A model generated the notes under the pieces. That model was not told where the DNA came from, did no database searches, and saw nothing but the letters and a program-made list of their open reading frames with translations. From IMG/VR virus record IMGVR_UViG_3300039159_000062, positions 1 through 26,474 of that record: 26,474 bases of DNA; one strand, given 5' to 3'. Source of the DNA: a virus. Below are positions 14,364-21,452 of this stretch, one piece after another. The first letter of the stretch is position 1, and the number at the start of each line of letters is the position of its first letter. The position numbers and the translations under genes were made by a program.

Positions 14364-16573
14364 TTCGACGTGGGCAACCGGGACCGGTTGGCAACCTGCG
14401 CCGTCGACGGGGGTTTCGCTGCCACTGCGGCGGCGTCTCGTACAGCCTGGACACGCTCGTCCATGCGTTTTTGGGCCATGTCGTTCTGCTGCATGGCCAT
14501 CTTGTCCTCGCTCTCGCGGGTCTTGCGGCCGTGCTCCATCATGTCCATGCGCTGTTTGTGCGCCAGGGTGCGCTCTTCGATGTCGGCCTTGTGCTCGGCC
14601 TCAGCCATCTCGATTTCGGGGTTCTTGCCGCCACCGGTGCCGCCTGGGGGCTCGATCGGGGTGTTGGCCAGCACCTGGGCCTTGACCGTGGTTTCCTGCG
14701 TCTTGGCCTGCTTCAGGCCGGCGTCAGCCTGCTTCTGGCCAGCCTCCGCCTCGGCCTTGGCCACCTCAGCGGCCTGCCCGCGCTGCTGCAGCTCTTTCGC
14801 AGCCATCGCCTCTGGGCTGGTCTGGTCGCCTGCCATCTGGCGGATGATGTCCTTCTTGTTCACGAGGCGGCTGGAGTCGATCAGGATGCTGTCTGGCAGC
14901 ATGATGCCGGCTTCGCGCATGGCCATGGCCTGCTCGAACTGGCTGTCCTCCATCGTCTCGCGGCGCGGCACCGAGCTGACCACCACGGCGTACTCGCCCA
15001 GCGTCAGGTCGTTCAGGATGGCCTGATACGGCGCCTCTTCCGGCTCCTCGCCGGTCTCTTCCTGGGGGTTGGGCTGGTTGATCGAGAACGTCTCGCTCTG
15101 GCCAGTGGCCTGGTCGTGGGTGATCGTGATCAGGCGCTCTTCGCTGTAGAACTCCTGCACCAGGCACAGGACGTTGCGAGCAATGAAGAAGTCAGTGCGC
15201 ACTAAGTTGTCCAGGGGCTTGACCAGGTTCGTGCTACCGGCCTGGCGCTTGGCCTGGATGGCCTTAGCGGCCACGTCAGCGCGATCCATGCCCTGCATGG
15301 AGTCAGATACCCCGGAGATGCTTTTGATGCTCTCCTCGGCCTTGTAGCTGATCCTGTCGAGGCCTTGGGGCACCTGGTTGGGGGTCAGCTTCTCGATGTT
15401 GGCGATTTCGTCGACTTCGACCACCAGACCGGTCTGCGCGCCCTTTTGCTCCAGCTCGGCGGTGGTCATGTTGCGCAGCGCGCCGGACTTGACCTTGTAT
15501 CCTGAGTTGGCCGTGGTGTTGACCACGTGCAGCTCTTGGCTGGTGACCTTGTTCAGCAGCTCCTGCGGCCCCAGCAGGTTCTCGACCAGGCCCAGGGTGT
15601 GCCCGTGGCGGAAGTGCGGGAAGTACGGCACCACGGTGAAGTGCTTGTACGGGCTCCAGTCGTCGTGCAGCACGACGTTATCGGCCACCACGGTCCAGCG
15701 GATGCGCCGCACGACCTTGGACACGATGGTGAAGCCGAAGGTCTCGACGAAATAGGCGATCTTCGCTTGATCGAAGTCATCGGGCACCGGGCGCATGTCG
15801 CCGGTGGCTGGGCTCAGGAAGAACTTCTGGCGGTGCAGCTGGCGGTACTGCCGGTCGATCACGCGGATGTTGCGCACGACGTTGGTCTGGTCAGAGCCGG
15901 TGTTGTAGGCCGCTGTGTCGGCAGTGCCGAAGCGGTCGCGGCTTGACTGCACGCTGTCGTAGCCGTACGGGAACGAGTCGACGCTGCTGCGGCGCAGCAG
16001 ATCGGCGTCGGCTTTGGTGTAGAGCACCGCGATGTCGTCGGCGGTCATCCACTTCGTCGTAAACACCTCGCTCCAGGTGTCGGGGTCGTACTGATCGGCG
16101 TCGGGGTCGATCATCACGTTTTTGCGGTTCAGGCCGGTGATCTTGACCTCACCCTGGGCGCTGTCGCCGTAGTCCAGCCGGATGTCGAGGAACCCGCGGC
16201 CCGAGATGATGCCGTCAGCGAACATGTCGCTGCGCAGCCAGTCGAGCTGGTTGTTGTCGCTGATCTGCTTGAACACCTTGGTCAGCGCGTCGGCGGTGGC
16301 CGCTGGGGCGCCGGAACGGGGCCGAAACGCGATCTCGGCCCGGTTGTTGATCTGTTCGCCCAGGACGTTCGAGATCGTCGACATGATCTTGTTGATCGTG
16401 AGCGCTGGCCGGCCGGTGGACTCGAGCACAGCGCGGTCTGCCGCACGCCACTGGTCGCCGAGGAAGAAGCGCTCGCACAAATCGGCTTTTTCGACGAACC
16501 GCGAGTGCCCATCATCCCTCACCCGGGCGTAGCGGCACCAGGTCTTGTAGGAGAGCTCAGTATTGATGGGCAT
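14357..16573 (-). CDS. Portal protein, P22 type
   Basis: A 738-residue protein forming the dodecameric ring at the head vertex through which DNA enters. The amino-terminal segment (CERFFLGDQW..., then 'GRPALTINKI') and the later 'VVPYFPHFRHGHTLGLVENLLGPQELLNK' are characteristic of P22-like portals, and the length agrees with P22 gp1. From about residue 600 the protein is a long Ala/Glu/Gln/Lys helix (for example KAEAEAGQKQADAGLKQAKT), as expected of the barrel. It starts 27 nt after the terminase stop with no clear ribosome site. It is cotranscribed with terminase from element F. Confidence 0.9.
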   Translation of the reverse strand: MPINTELSYKTWCRYARVRDDGHSRFVEKADLCERFFLGDQWRAADRAVLESTGRPALTINKIMSTISNVLGEQINNRAEIAFRPRSGAPAATADALTKVFKQISDNNQLDWLRSDMFADGIISGRGFLDIRLDYGDSAQGEVKITGLNRKNVMIDPDADQYDPDTWSEVFTTKWMTADDIAVLYTKADADLLRRSSVDSFPYGYDSVQSSRDRFGTADTAAYNTGSDQTNVVRNIRVIDRQYRQLHRQKFFLSPATGDMRPVPDDFDQAKIAYFVETFGFTIVSKVVRRIRWTVVADNVVLHDDWSPYKHFTVVPYFPHFRHGHTLGLVENLLGPQELLNKVTSQELHVVNTTANSGYKVKSGALRNMTTAELEQKGAQTGLVVEVDEIANIEKLTPNQVPQGLDRISYKAEESIKSISGVSDSMQGMDRADVAAKAIQAKRQAGSTNLVKPLDNLVRTDFFIARNVLCLVQEFYSEERLITITHDQATGQSETFSINQPNPQEETGEEPEEAPYQAILNDLTLGEYAVVVSSVPRRETMEDSQFEQAMAMREAGIMLPDSILIDSSRLVNKKDIIRQMAGDQTSPEAMAAKELQQRGQAAEVAKAEAEAGQKQADAGLKQAKTQETTVKAQVLANTPIEPPGGTGGGKNPEIEMAEAEHKADIEERTLAHKQRMDMMEHGRKTRESEDKMAMQQNDMAQKRMDERVQAVRDAAAVAAKPPSTAQVANRSRLPTSKS

Positions 16574-16600
16574 GGGCGTTGGTTCGGTTGGTTCGCGGGT

Positions 16601-18940
16601 TTAAGCCGCCATGAATGACTTGGAACCACCGGTTTTGAGCTTGTCGCGCCAGGAAGCGGGCTGTTTGTGCTCGGCGCGGCGCGGCGCGGCGCTGTTGAGC
16701 GACATCTGGACCATCCAACTCAGGCTGTCGACCTGGTCGTCGTGCGCACCGGCTGGAAACCGGAGCATTTCGGTGCGGCAAACGTCGTACCAGTCAGCGC
16801 TGGTGGCGAAACTGACCGCCCCCTGCTGCATCCGGCCCTGCAGCGGCCGCGCCCGCGCCAGCTTGTCGCTGATGGGCTTCAAAGTGACCGTGGAGGGGTA
16901 GAAACTGCGTTCTCTCATTCGTTTCTTGAGTAGAGATTCGATTGCACGGAAGATTTGACCGTCCTCGAAGCCGATCTGCATCGCAGGACTGTACCATTTC
17001 TTGGCCAGGTTCAAGATCGCTTCAATGATGAACAGGCTGTCGCCCGATTTGAACCGCACAATGTCGGCAATGTGCAGCTGGTCGTTCTCGTCTTGCAGCC
17101 CGACGGTGCCCACGGTGTAGTCGTTGGTCTTTTTTTCGCTGATGGCGAAGTCCCAGGCGATCAGCACGTTGCAGCGGTGGGTCGGCGGCAGGTCCTGGCG
17201 GCGAAAGTGCTCTTTCAGGAAGTAGCTGCCGTCATCGGGCACCGGGTTCTGCTGGTACAGGGCCGACCAGAAACGCGTGCTGATCGTGCGCTTGATCTGG
17301 TTGAGCTTTTGGATGTCGTATCGCGCCGGGTGCAGCGCTTCGCCTTTGAGGCGCAGCAGTTTGCCGTTTGCGGGCTCGGAATCGACGATCAGGTCCGTCT
17401 CAAAGTCGAGGTATTCGTCGGTCTCCGCAATCGCAGGGTATTTGATGACAGTGAACTGGTCGGCTTCGGGGTCTGCGGCCATCGCAACTTGAAGACGACC
17501 GGCGAGGTCGTCATCGTGCCACCAGGTATTGTGGCTGACCAGGCCGTTGGCGATGAAGTTCTCTGTCCGGTCGATCTGGACGTCAAACACTTCTTCAACG
17601 CCAGTTGACTCGATGCTGACAACTCGGTCAGCTGTGAATTCGGATGTATTCGGCCACGGCGAGCGCGACACGTTCAGTTTTTGTATGCCCGACAGCAGTA
17701 TTGCAGCCGTTGCATAGCAATCCACGAACTTTGCCGGTTTCGTGGCAGTGGTCGACGCAAAGTCCTCCACGCCAGTGGGAAGGCGTGCGCTCGGGCGCGT
17801 CACCACAGACAGCGCATTTGCCGCCCTGCTCAGCCAAGAGCCGATCATGCGCTTCGCGCGTGAGGCCGTACCGGTGTTTGAGGTGCCGCTCTCGCTGGGA
17901 CGTTGGGTTGACGGAGGGCGCCCGGTATCCGTCAGCCCACTTTTGCTTACTGTAGTGGGAGGCACACAGCCCCCGGCAGTTGACGGGCAGCTCGCAGCCT
18001 TCAGCGGCGCAGACGACGCCTTTCCACTTCCCCCACTGCCCTTCAAGGCTACGATTTTGTGGTCCGTAGTTAGGTCGTTCGTTCTTACCCATCTGAGCCC
18101 TTCGGTGGTGGAGACCAGGAACGGGTGTCGCCCGTTCGCTCGCACTATTTTACCGGAACTCGTCGTGATTGTAAACACATTATCACGACCATTGCTCTTC
18201 CATGCAGCGACCCTGGAGGCCGTGAGCTCCCCGTTCTCGTAGGTGGCCACCACGTCCCCCGCACGAACCTCGTCTAAGCGCTTCTCAGACCCATCCGGTA
18301 GGCGCACAGGGGTGTCCCCCACCATGCACTGAACGATGAGGACACCACCGCCTGGAGCCAGGCGCGTGTAGGCGGTGGAGTCATACCATTCCTTGAGTTT
18401 TTCGCGGTTGTCGGCGCTGTCGGCCTCTTCCGCGTTTTTGATTGGGTCGTCGATGGTCAGTATGTGTGCGCCCTTGCCGGTAATACCGCCGCCGACGCCA
18501 GCGGCCACGTAGCCGCCGCGCTTGCCCTGGACGCCCCACTCTTCAGCGCCCTGGAAATCGGGGTTCAGGCGGGTCTCAAACACCGGGTGGTAGGCCGGGT
18601 CCTCCAGGACCTCCTTCACCTTGCGGCTGAAGGACATGGCCAGGCCCACGTTGTACGAGCAGGCGATCACCTCGTGGTCGGGTGCGCGGCCCAGGTGCCA
18701 GGCAGGGAACATCCGGGAGCCCAGCTCCGACTTTCCGTGCCGCGGCGGCATCAGGATCATCAGGCGGGGGCTCTTACCCGCAATCACGTCGTCGCTGAAC
18801 TTCTCCAGGCGCCTGCAGATGTCCTCATGGACCCACCCGGCCAGGTAGCGCGGGTTGATGCGCTGGGTGAAGGGCAGCAGGCGGCGGCGCGACAGCAGCC
18901 GGGAGGCCAGCTCGATCTCAGCGGCGGTGGGCTTGGCCAT
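16601..18940 (-). CDS. terL: Large terminase subunit precursor, interrupted by an intein
   Basis: The packaging motor. The 779-residue precursor holds a 512-residue terminase split after residue 204 by a 267-residue intein. The ATPase domain has Walker A MPPRHGKSE (Lys70) and Walker B ILTIDDP (Asp164-Asp165). After the intein the chain resumes with the conserved TWWHDDDLAGRL (coupling motif), then the nuclease domain: IAWDF (Asp597), GFEDGQ (Asp660), AHDDQVDS (Asp734, 735 and 738). I start at the ATG at 18940; a GTG three bases upstream is possible. It overlaps the small-subunit stop (TGATG). Protein splicing is needed for activity, because the insertion falls in a core motif. Confidence 0.95.
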   Translation of the reverse strand: MAKPTAAEIELASRLLSRRRLLPFTQRINPRYLAGWVHEDICRRLEKFSDDVIAGKSPRLMILMPPRHGKSELGSRMFPAWHLGRAPDHEVIACSYNVGLAMSFSRKVKEVLEDPAYHPVFETRLNPDFQGAEEWGVQGKRGGYVAAGVGGGITGKGAHILTIDDPIKNAEEADSADNREKLKEWYDSTAYTRLAPGGGVLIVQCMVGDTPVRLPDGSEKRLDEVRAGDVVATYENGELTASRVAAWKSNGRDNVFTITTSSGKIVRANGRHPFLVSTTEGLRWVRTNDLTTDHKIVALKGSGGSGKASSAPLKAASCPSTAGGCVPPTTVSKSGLTDTGRPPSTQRPSESGTSNTGTASRAKRMIGSWLSRAANALSVVTRPSARLPTGVEDFASTTATKPAKFVDCYATAAILLSGIQKLNVSRSPWPNTSEFTADRVVSIESTGVEEVFDVQIDRTENFIANGLVSHNTWWHDDDLAGRLQVAMAADPEADQFTVIKYPAIAETDEYLDFETDLIVDSEPANGKLLRLKGEALHPARYDIQKLNQIKRTISTRFWSALYQQNPVPDDGSYFLKEHFRRQDLPPTHRCNVLIAWDFAISEKKTNDYTVGTVGLQDENDQLHIADIVRFKSGDSLFIIEAILNLAKKWYSPAMQIGFEDGQIFRAIESLLKKRMRERSFYPSTVTLKPISDKLARARPLQGRMQQGAVSFATSADWYDVCRTEMLRFPAGAHDDQVDSLSWMVQMSLNSAAPRRAEHKQPASWRDKLKTGGSKSFMAA
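17528..18328 (-). other. Intein in terL (267 residues), mini-intein with foreign-frame linker
   Basis: The intein spans residues 205-471 of the precursor. It begins with Cys205 (CMVGDTPVRLPDGSEKRLDE, block A), has a block B-like segment GRHPFLV (His272), and ends with a block F/G region: ADRVVSIESTGVEEVFDVQ, then NFIANGLVSHN (His470-Asn471). The +1 residue is Thr. These are the residues for class 1 splicing. The 130 or so residues between blocks B and F, about 300-435, are Ser/Thr/Arg-rich and not protein-like; their DNA codes for the HNH protein in another frame. The insertion point is the conserved 'VLIVQ/TWW' motif of terminases, a known hotspot type for inteins. Confidence 0.95.
17628..18092 (-). 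CDS. Endonuclease VII-like HNH protein nested out of frame in the terL intein
   Basis: A 154-residue protein in a different frame from terL. A cysteine-rich lead (Cys28, Cys33, Cys39/43, His46) looks like a zinc site. The core is CAVCGD (Cys93, Cys96), then 'LCVDHCHETGKVRGLLCNGCN' split as Asp114-His115 to Asn131, the signature of the recombination endonuclease VII (His-Me finger) family. It would cut intein-free terL and drive homing. Its ATG at 18092 has a GAAGGG site 5 nt upstream and lies inside the block B coding region; its stop is just before block F. It is therefore probably translated from the terL message as a separate protein. Confidence 0.9.
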   Translation of the reverse strand: MGKNERPNYGPQNRSLEGQWGKWKGVVCAAEGCELPVNCRGLCASHYSKQKWADGYRAPSVNPTSQRERHLKHRYGLTREAHDRLLAEQGGKCAVCGDAPERTPSHWRGGLCVDHCHETGKVRGLLCNGCNTAVGHTKTERVALAVAEYIRIHS

Positions 18941-19581
18941 CACTCGTCGGCGTCACTGACGTCTTCGAGCAGCTGCAGGGGCTCTGGCGCGCTGGCGCTG
19001 ATCACCTTGAGCAGCTCGGCGTCGCTCAGGCTGTTCATGCGGTCCAAGATGACGTTGCCAGTCACGTCAATCTTGACCCGATGCTCGACCGGAGCGTAGT
19101 AGTTGCAAAGTTTGCCGACCTCACGGGCCGCGCTGACCATCGTGGCCGGCTCGGCCATGAGCTTGGCCATGTCGTAGCTCTCCAGGAGCATGTCCATGAC
19201 TTTTTTACGGGTCATCTCGGACACCGCCTCGTAGGCTGCTGCGTACTTGGCCTTCAGCGCCAGGACGTTGGGCATGCGGACCATGCGGTAGGCGATCGAC
19301 GCCCCGTCGTTGTAGCCCGCCCGCGCGCTGGCGGTGGTGATCGACTCTCCTTCAGCCCAGTGCTTGACGAACAGCTTTTGCTTCTCGGTCAGGGGCTTGT
19401 CGGGGCTGATGGACTCGGCACCGGCGTTGGTGCTGGTGTTGATGCCACGGGAGCGGGCTTCGGTGATGGTGGCTTTGGGGTCAACACCACGAACACCACG
19501 GCGCGTTTTTTCTTTTGGCGTGAGGTCTTCGCGCTGGGCCGATCTGGCAATGGCTTCGGGGCGAGTTGAGCGCGCGGTCAT
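18940..19581 (-). CDS. terS: Small terminase subunit
   Basis: A 213-residue DNA-recognition subunit of the packaging terminase. The segment from about residue 62, LTEKQKLFVKHWAEGESITT, followed by 'ARAGYNDGASIAYRMVRMPNV', is the helix-turn-helix region of the Terminase_2 type. It precedes the large subunit with a 1-nt overlap. I moved the start to the ATG at 19581: an upstream in-frame ATG at 19590 lies inside element F, and the 19581 ATG has the same 7-nt spacing from the element as genes A and B. No Shine-Dalgarno sequence is present, so a leaderless message is likely. Confidence 0.92.
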   Translation of the reverse strand: MTARSTRPEAIARSAQREDLTPKEKTRRGVRGVDPKATITEARSRGINTSTNAGAESISPDKPLTEKQKLFVKHWAEGESITTASARAGYNDGASIAYRMVRMPNVLALKAKYAAAYEAVSEMTRKKVMDMLLESYDMAKLMAEPATMVSAAREVGKLCNYYAPVEHRVKIDVTGNVILDRMNSLSDAELLKVISASAPEPLQLLEDVSDADE

Positions 19582-19588
19582 GGAGCGC

Positions 19589-19609
19589 ATTCTAACTTAG
19601 AGGTTAGAG
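19589..19609 (-). promoter_or_regulatory. Heptad promoter-like element F
   Basis: The minus strand reads CTCTAAC, CTCTAAG, TTAGAAT, ending 7 nt before the terS ATG. It is the first copy of the leftward block and the likely promoter of terS, terL and portal. The same spacing as A and B supports the chosen terS start. Confidence 0.7.
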
Positions 19610-19625
19610 GTTTGGTTTCTGGGAA

Positions 19626-19645
19626 AAAAAATTATGAAATTTTTT
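19626..19645. repeat. AT-only inverted repeat between the divergent blocks
   Basis: AAAAAATT, loop ATGA, AATTTTTT: a perfect 8-bp A/T palindrome in an otherwise GC-rich gap. It may be an early promoter UP-type region, a protein-binding site or a weak bidirectional terminator. No good -35/-10 pair is clear here. Beyond it, 19650-19735 is GC-rich and shows no clear feature. Confidence 0.35.
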
Positions 19646-19735
19646 GGGAATCGGGGGCGCGGGTCCCCTCCCCCCGGGTCGGGATCGGACTACCCCACTT
19701 CGGATTCAGTTCCATCCCACCCGCAGAGGGGGACC

Positions 19736-19761
19736 CTAAGCCCCTGGGTACAGGGGCTTAG
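19736..19761 (+). promoter_or_regulatory. GGTA-tetraloop hairpin 1
   Basis: Stem CTAAGCCCCTG pairs perfectly with CAGGGGCTTAG (11 bp) around loop GGTA. The downstream tail TCGCGCATCTATTTT is like that of the other copies. It lies 72 nt before the first rightward gene. Confidence 0.75.
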
Positions 19762-19833
19762 TCGCGCATCTATTTTGAGCATCTCGCTCAGGGGCGCACA
19801 TGCCCACAACCTGTCCACCTAGGAGTACCTACC

Positions 19834-20160
19834 ATGGCACGCATCACACTCGCATCCCAAGCCGCTGCATACGAGGCACGCATCGCAGCCCTCGAGGCAA
19901 GGCTGGCCATCGCCACCACTGTGTACCGCAACCAGCGCGCGCACATCGCCGAGCTTGAGTCCGCACTCAACACACGCGGCACCAAGCCCGTCGTGCAGGC
20001 GCCTCAGCCCAAGGCTATCCCTACCCCCACCGTCACTACCTACCGTGACGGTTCAGGCCAGCTCTGGGAGCGCACCCGCTACAGCGCTTCGCGTTCCATC
20101 AGCCGCATGGTGCCCGATTGCGCCGAAGCCGAAGACCGCGTTCTCGAGGAAACGGTCTGA
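19834..20160 (+). CDS. Small coiled-coil protein, first early gene
   Basis: A 108-residue protein. Residues about 5-50 form a helix rich in Ala, Glu and Arg with heptad spacing (AAYEARIAALEARLAI), which suggests a coiled coil. A Pro/Thr-rich linker follows (PQPKAIPTPTV), then a basic, Ser/Arg-rich segment (ERTRYSASRSISRMV) and an acidic tail. I do not recognise a family. An AGGAG site lies about 8 nt before the ATG. It is the first rightward gene after the divergent gap, so it is probably expressed early. Function unknown. Confidence 0.75.
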   Translation: MARITLASQAAAYEARIAALEARLAIATTVYRNQRAHIAELESALNTRGTKPVVQAPQPKAIPTPTVTTYRDGSGQLWERTRYSASRSISRMVPDCAEAEDRVLEETV

Positions 20161-20171
20161 GCGCAGCCACT

Positions 20172-20197
20172 CGCAGCCCCGGGGTACCGGGGCTGCG
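20172..20197 (+). promoter_or_regulatory. GGTA-tetraloop hairpin 2
   Basis: Stem CGCAGCCCCGG pairs with CCGGGGCTGCG (11 bp) around loop GGTA, followed by TCACACATCTTCTTT. It lies 11 nt after the stop of the coiled-coil gene and before the first membrane gene. Confidence 0.75.
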
Positions 20198-20239
20198 TCA
20201 CACATCTTCTTTGTCTTTCAACCTTTCTTGGAGTTCATC

Positions 20240-20566
20240 ATGAACGCAAACGCTTCCACTTCTTCCGACTTCTTCACCGACGTGAGGCACGCCACACTCG
20301 GTGCCAAGGTCGTGTCCACCTGCCTCGGCCTCATCAACTTCGGCATTGCCGTTGCAGTTGCATGGAGCTGCAGCAGTTTCATTGTTGCGCTCATCGCCTT
20401 CATCGTGTCCGCGCTCGTCGGCATGTTGATCTGCGTCCTCGTCATGATGCTTTGGGCCGGGTACGCCACGAGCAGCATGGTCGCACTCGGCCGCAAGTTC
20501 GAAGAGTTGAGCGCATGGCTCAGCTCTAAGTTCGAGCGGGCGCCAGCCCCGGCGGTCGCAGCATGA
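20240..20566 (+). CDS. Small membrane protein
   Basis: A 108-residue protein starting MNANASTSSDFFTDVRH. Two long hydrophobic segments lie at about residues 28-50 and 52-75 (INFGIAVAVAWSC, IVSALVGMLICVLVMML), followed by an amphipathic carboxy-terminal region (LGRKFEELSAWLSSKF). I cannot assign a family. A TTGGAG site precedes the ATG. Its stop overlaps the start of the next 25-codon gene (ATGA). The neighbouring 148-residue membrane protein has a similar layout, two or three spans then a charged helix, so they may be distant relatives or partners. Confidence 0.8.
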   Translation: MNANASTSSDFFTDVRHATLGAKVVSTCLGLINFGIAVAVAWSCSSFIVALIAFIVSALVGMLICVLVMMLWAGYATSSMVALGRKFEELSAWLSSKFERAPAPAVAA

Positions 20567-20640
20567 GCGACTTCGTTTGCGGTGCTTGCACCGTCATCGT
20601 GTTCATCGCACTCGGGCTCATGCTCGGGTACGGTGCTTAA
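20563..20640 (+). CDS. 25-residue hydrophobic peptide gene
   Basis: The frame reads MSDFVCGACTVIVFIALGLM and then LGYGA and stop. It overlaps the stop of the 108-residue membrane gene (GCATGA), so it is probably translated by coupling. The peptide is a single hydrophobic segment with two cysteines near the amino terminus. It may be a small membrane subunit that works with the protein upstream. It is too short to identify, but the exact ATGA overlap and hydrophobicity favour a real gene. Confidence 0.6.
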   Translation: MSDFVCGACTVIVFIALGLMLGYGA

Positions 20641-20675
20641 ATCTTCGTCTTTTCTTTTCCTCTAGGAGTTATCTC

Positions 20676-20921
20676 ATGTCCTCACGTTCCTACTCGTTCT
20701 CCTTCGCATCCAATGTCAACAGCAACGGTGACCAGTATTGGTCTGCCTTTGAGCGAGGTCACAACAACGAAGCGGCGAAAGCCGCACTTGCCCGCATGTG
20801 GGCAGACGTCGTTGTCAAGCTCGACGAGCACCGCACACGCAACTGGCTGTTGGATCTCAGCTCCAACGGCAAGCGATGGAATGCGGAGCTGTCGTGTGAC
20901 GGCCGCACGGTCCGCATCTGA
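20676..20921 (+). CDS. Small unidentified early protein
   Basis: An 81-residue protein starting MSSRSYSFSFASNVN. A serine-rich, beta-like lead is followed by a helical region (NNEAAKAALARMWADVVVKL) and a final part that reads as short strands (NWLLDLSSNGKRWNAELSCDG). Soluble, with no membrane segment. I do not recognise it. I chose the ATG at 20676 because an AGGAGTTATCTC ribosome-site region precedes it, the same leader form used by the 21006 gene. It is followed at once by hairpin 3. Confidence 0.75.
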   Translation: MSSRSYSFSFASNVNSNGDQYWSAFERGHNNEAAKAALARMWADVVVKLDEHRTRNWLLDLSSNGKRWNAELSCDGRTVRI

Positions 20922-20924
20922 CAC

Positions 20925-20950
20925 AACAGCCCCGGAGTACCGGGGCTGTT
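20925..20950 (+). promoter_or_regulatory. AGTA-tetraloop hairpin 3
   Basis: Stem AACAGCCCCGG pairs with CCGGGGCTGTT (11 bp) around loop AGTA, one base different from the other loops. The tail TCACGTATTTATTTT follows. It lies 3 nt after the stop of the 81-residue gene. Confidence 0.7.
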
Positions 20951-21005
20951 TCACGTATTTATTTTGAGCGTCTTTGCTCTTGTCTTTATTTATTGGAGTT
21001 ATCTC

Positions 21006-21452
21006 ATGCCCACACGCACCACCACTCGCAAGTCCCGCGCTAAGCCCGTTGACCACATCGAGCCCATCGATGTTGAGTCCACCTTCGTCGAGCCCGTCGC
21101 ACCGACGTGGTTCGAGTCCATGCGCGCAGCACTCGGCGAGGGCACCGGCGCCAGCTGGAAGCGCATCGCAGCTACTGCGGTTGCTTGCTTCTTCGTCGGT
21201 GCTGGCATCGGGTACATCGCTGCCCCGATCATTAGCGTCCTCACGTTGATGGCGCTGTCCATCACGGGTTCGGCGTTCATCGCCATCTGCATTTATTTTC
21301 TCGGTGTGCTCGCGACATTGTTCGCTTCGTACCAGGTCGGCGGCATCGTCGCCCGTTCGATTCTCACCGGCAACGTTGACATCATGGCCAAGTCCGCGTT
21401 CAACAGCGTGCGCGGTTTCTTCGCCAAGCGCAGCGATGAGGTGGCGACATGA
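21006..21452 (+). CDS. Early membrane protein
   Basis: A 148-residue protein with a basic amino terminus (MPTRTTTRKSRAKP), an acidic linker, and two or three hydrophobic segments at about residues 56-75, 77-92 and 95-120 (AATAVACFFVGAGIGYIAAP, FIAICIYFLGVLATLF). A charged amphipathic carboxy terminus follows. Topology is uncertain. The start at 21006 has a TTGGAG site. It overlaps the next membrane gene by 4 nt (ATGA). Early phage membrane proteins often act in superinfection exclusion or host membrane takeover, but nothing here proves that. Confidence 0.8.
   Translation: MPTRTTTRKSRAKPVDHIEPIDVESTFVEPVAPTWFESMRAALGEGTGASWKRIAATAVACFFVGAGIGYIAAPIISVLTLMALSITGSAFIAICIYFLGVLATLFASYQVGGIVARSILTGNVDIMAKSAFNSVRGFFAKRSDEVAT

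Noticed and set aside
13739-15205. Long open frame on the plus strand opposite scaffold and portal
   Set aside because: The opposite strand holds recognised scaffold and portal genes. The plus-strand product is Leu/Gly/Val-rich without motifs, as expected of antisense to GC-rich codons.
17628-18092. Two compensating frameshifts joining intein and HNH into one protein
   Set aside because: Possible as a sequencing error and kept as the refuting case, but the HNH frame has its own ATG and ribosome site, its own stop, and overlaps block B, so a separate gene fits better.
16601-18940. Group I intron in terL
   Set aside because: The terL frame stays open through the insert and has intein splicing motifs (Cys1, HPF, HN, +1 Thr). 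An intron is not needed.
19612-19638. Sigma70-like promoter TTGGTT ... TATGAA for the early block
   Set aside because: The spacer is only 15 nt and both boxes deviate. The A/T tract could support a promoter but I cannot place one.
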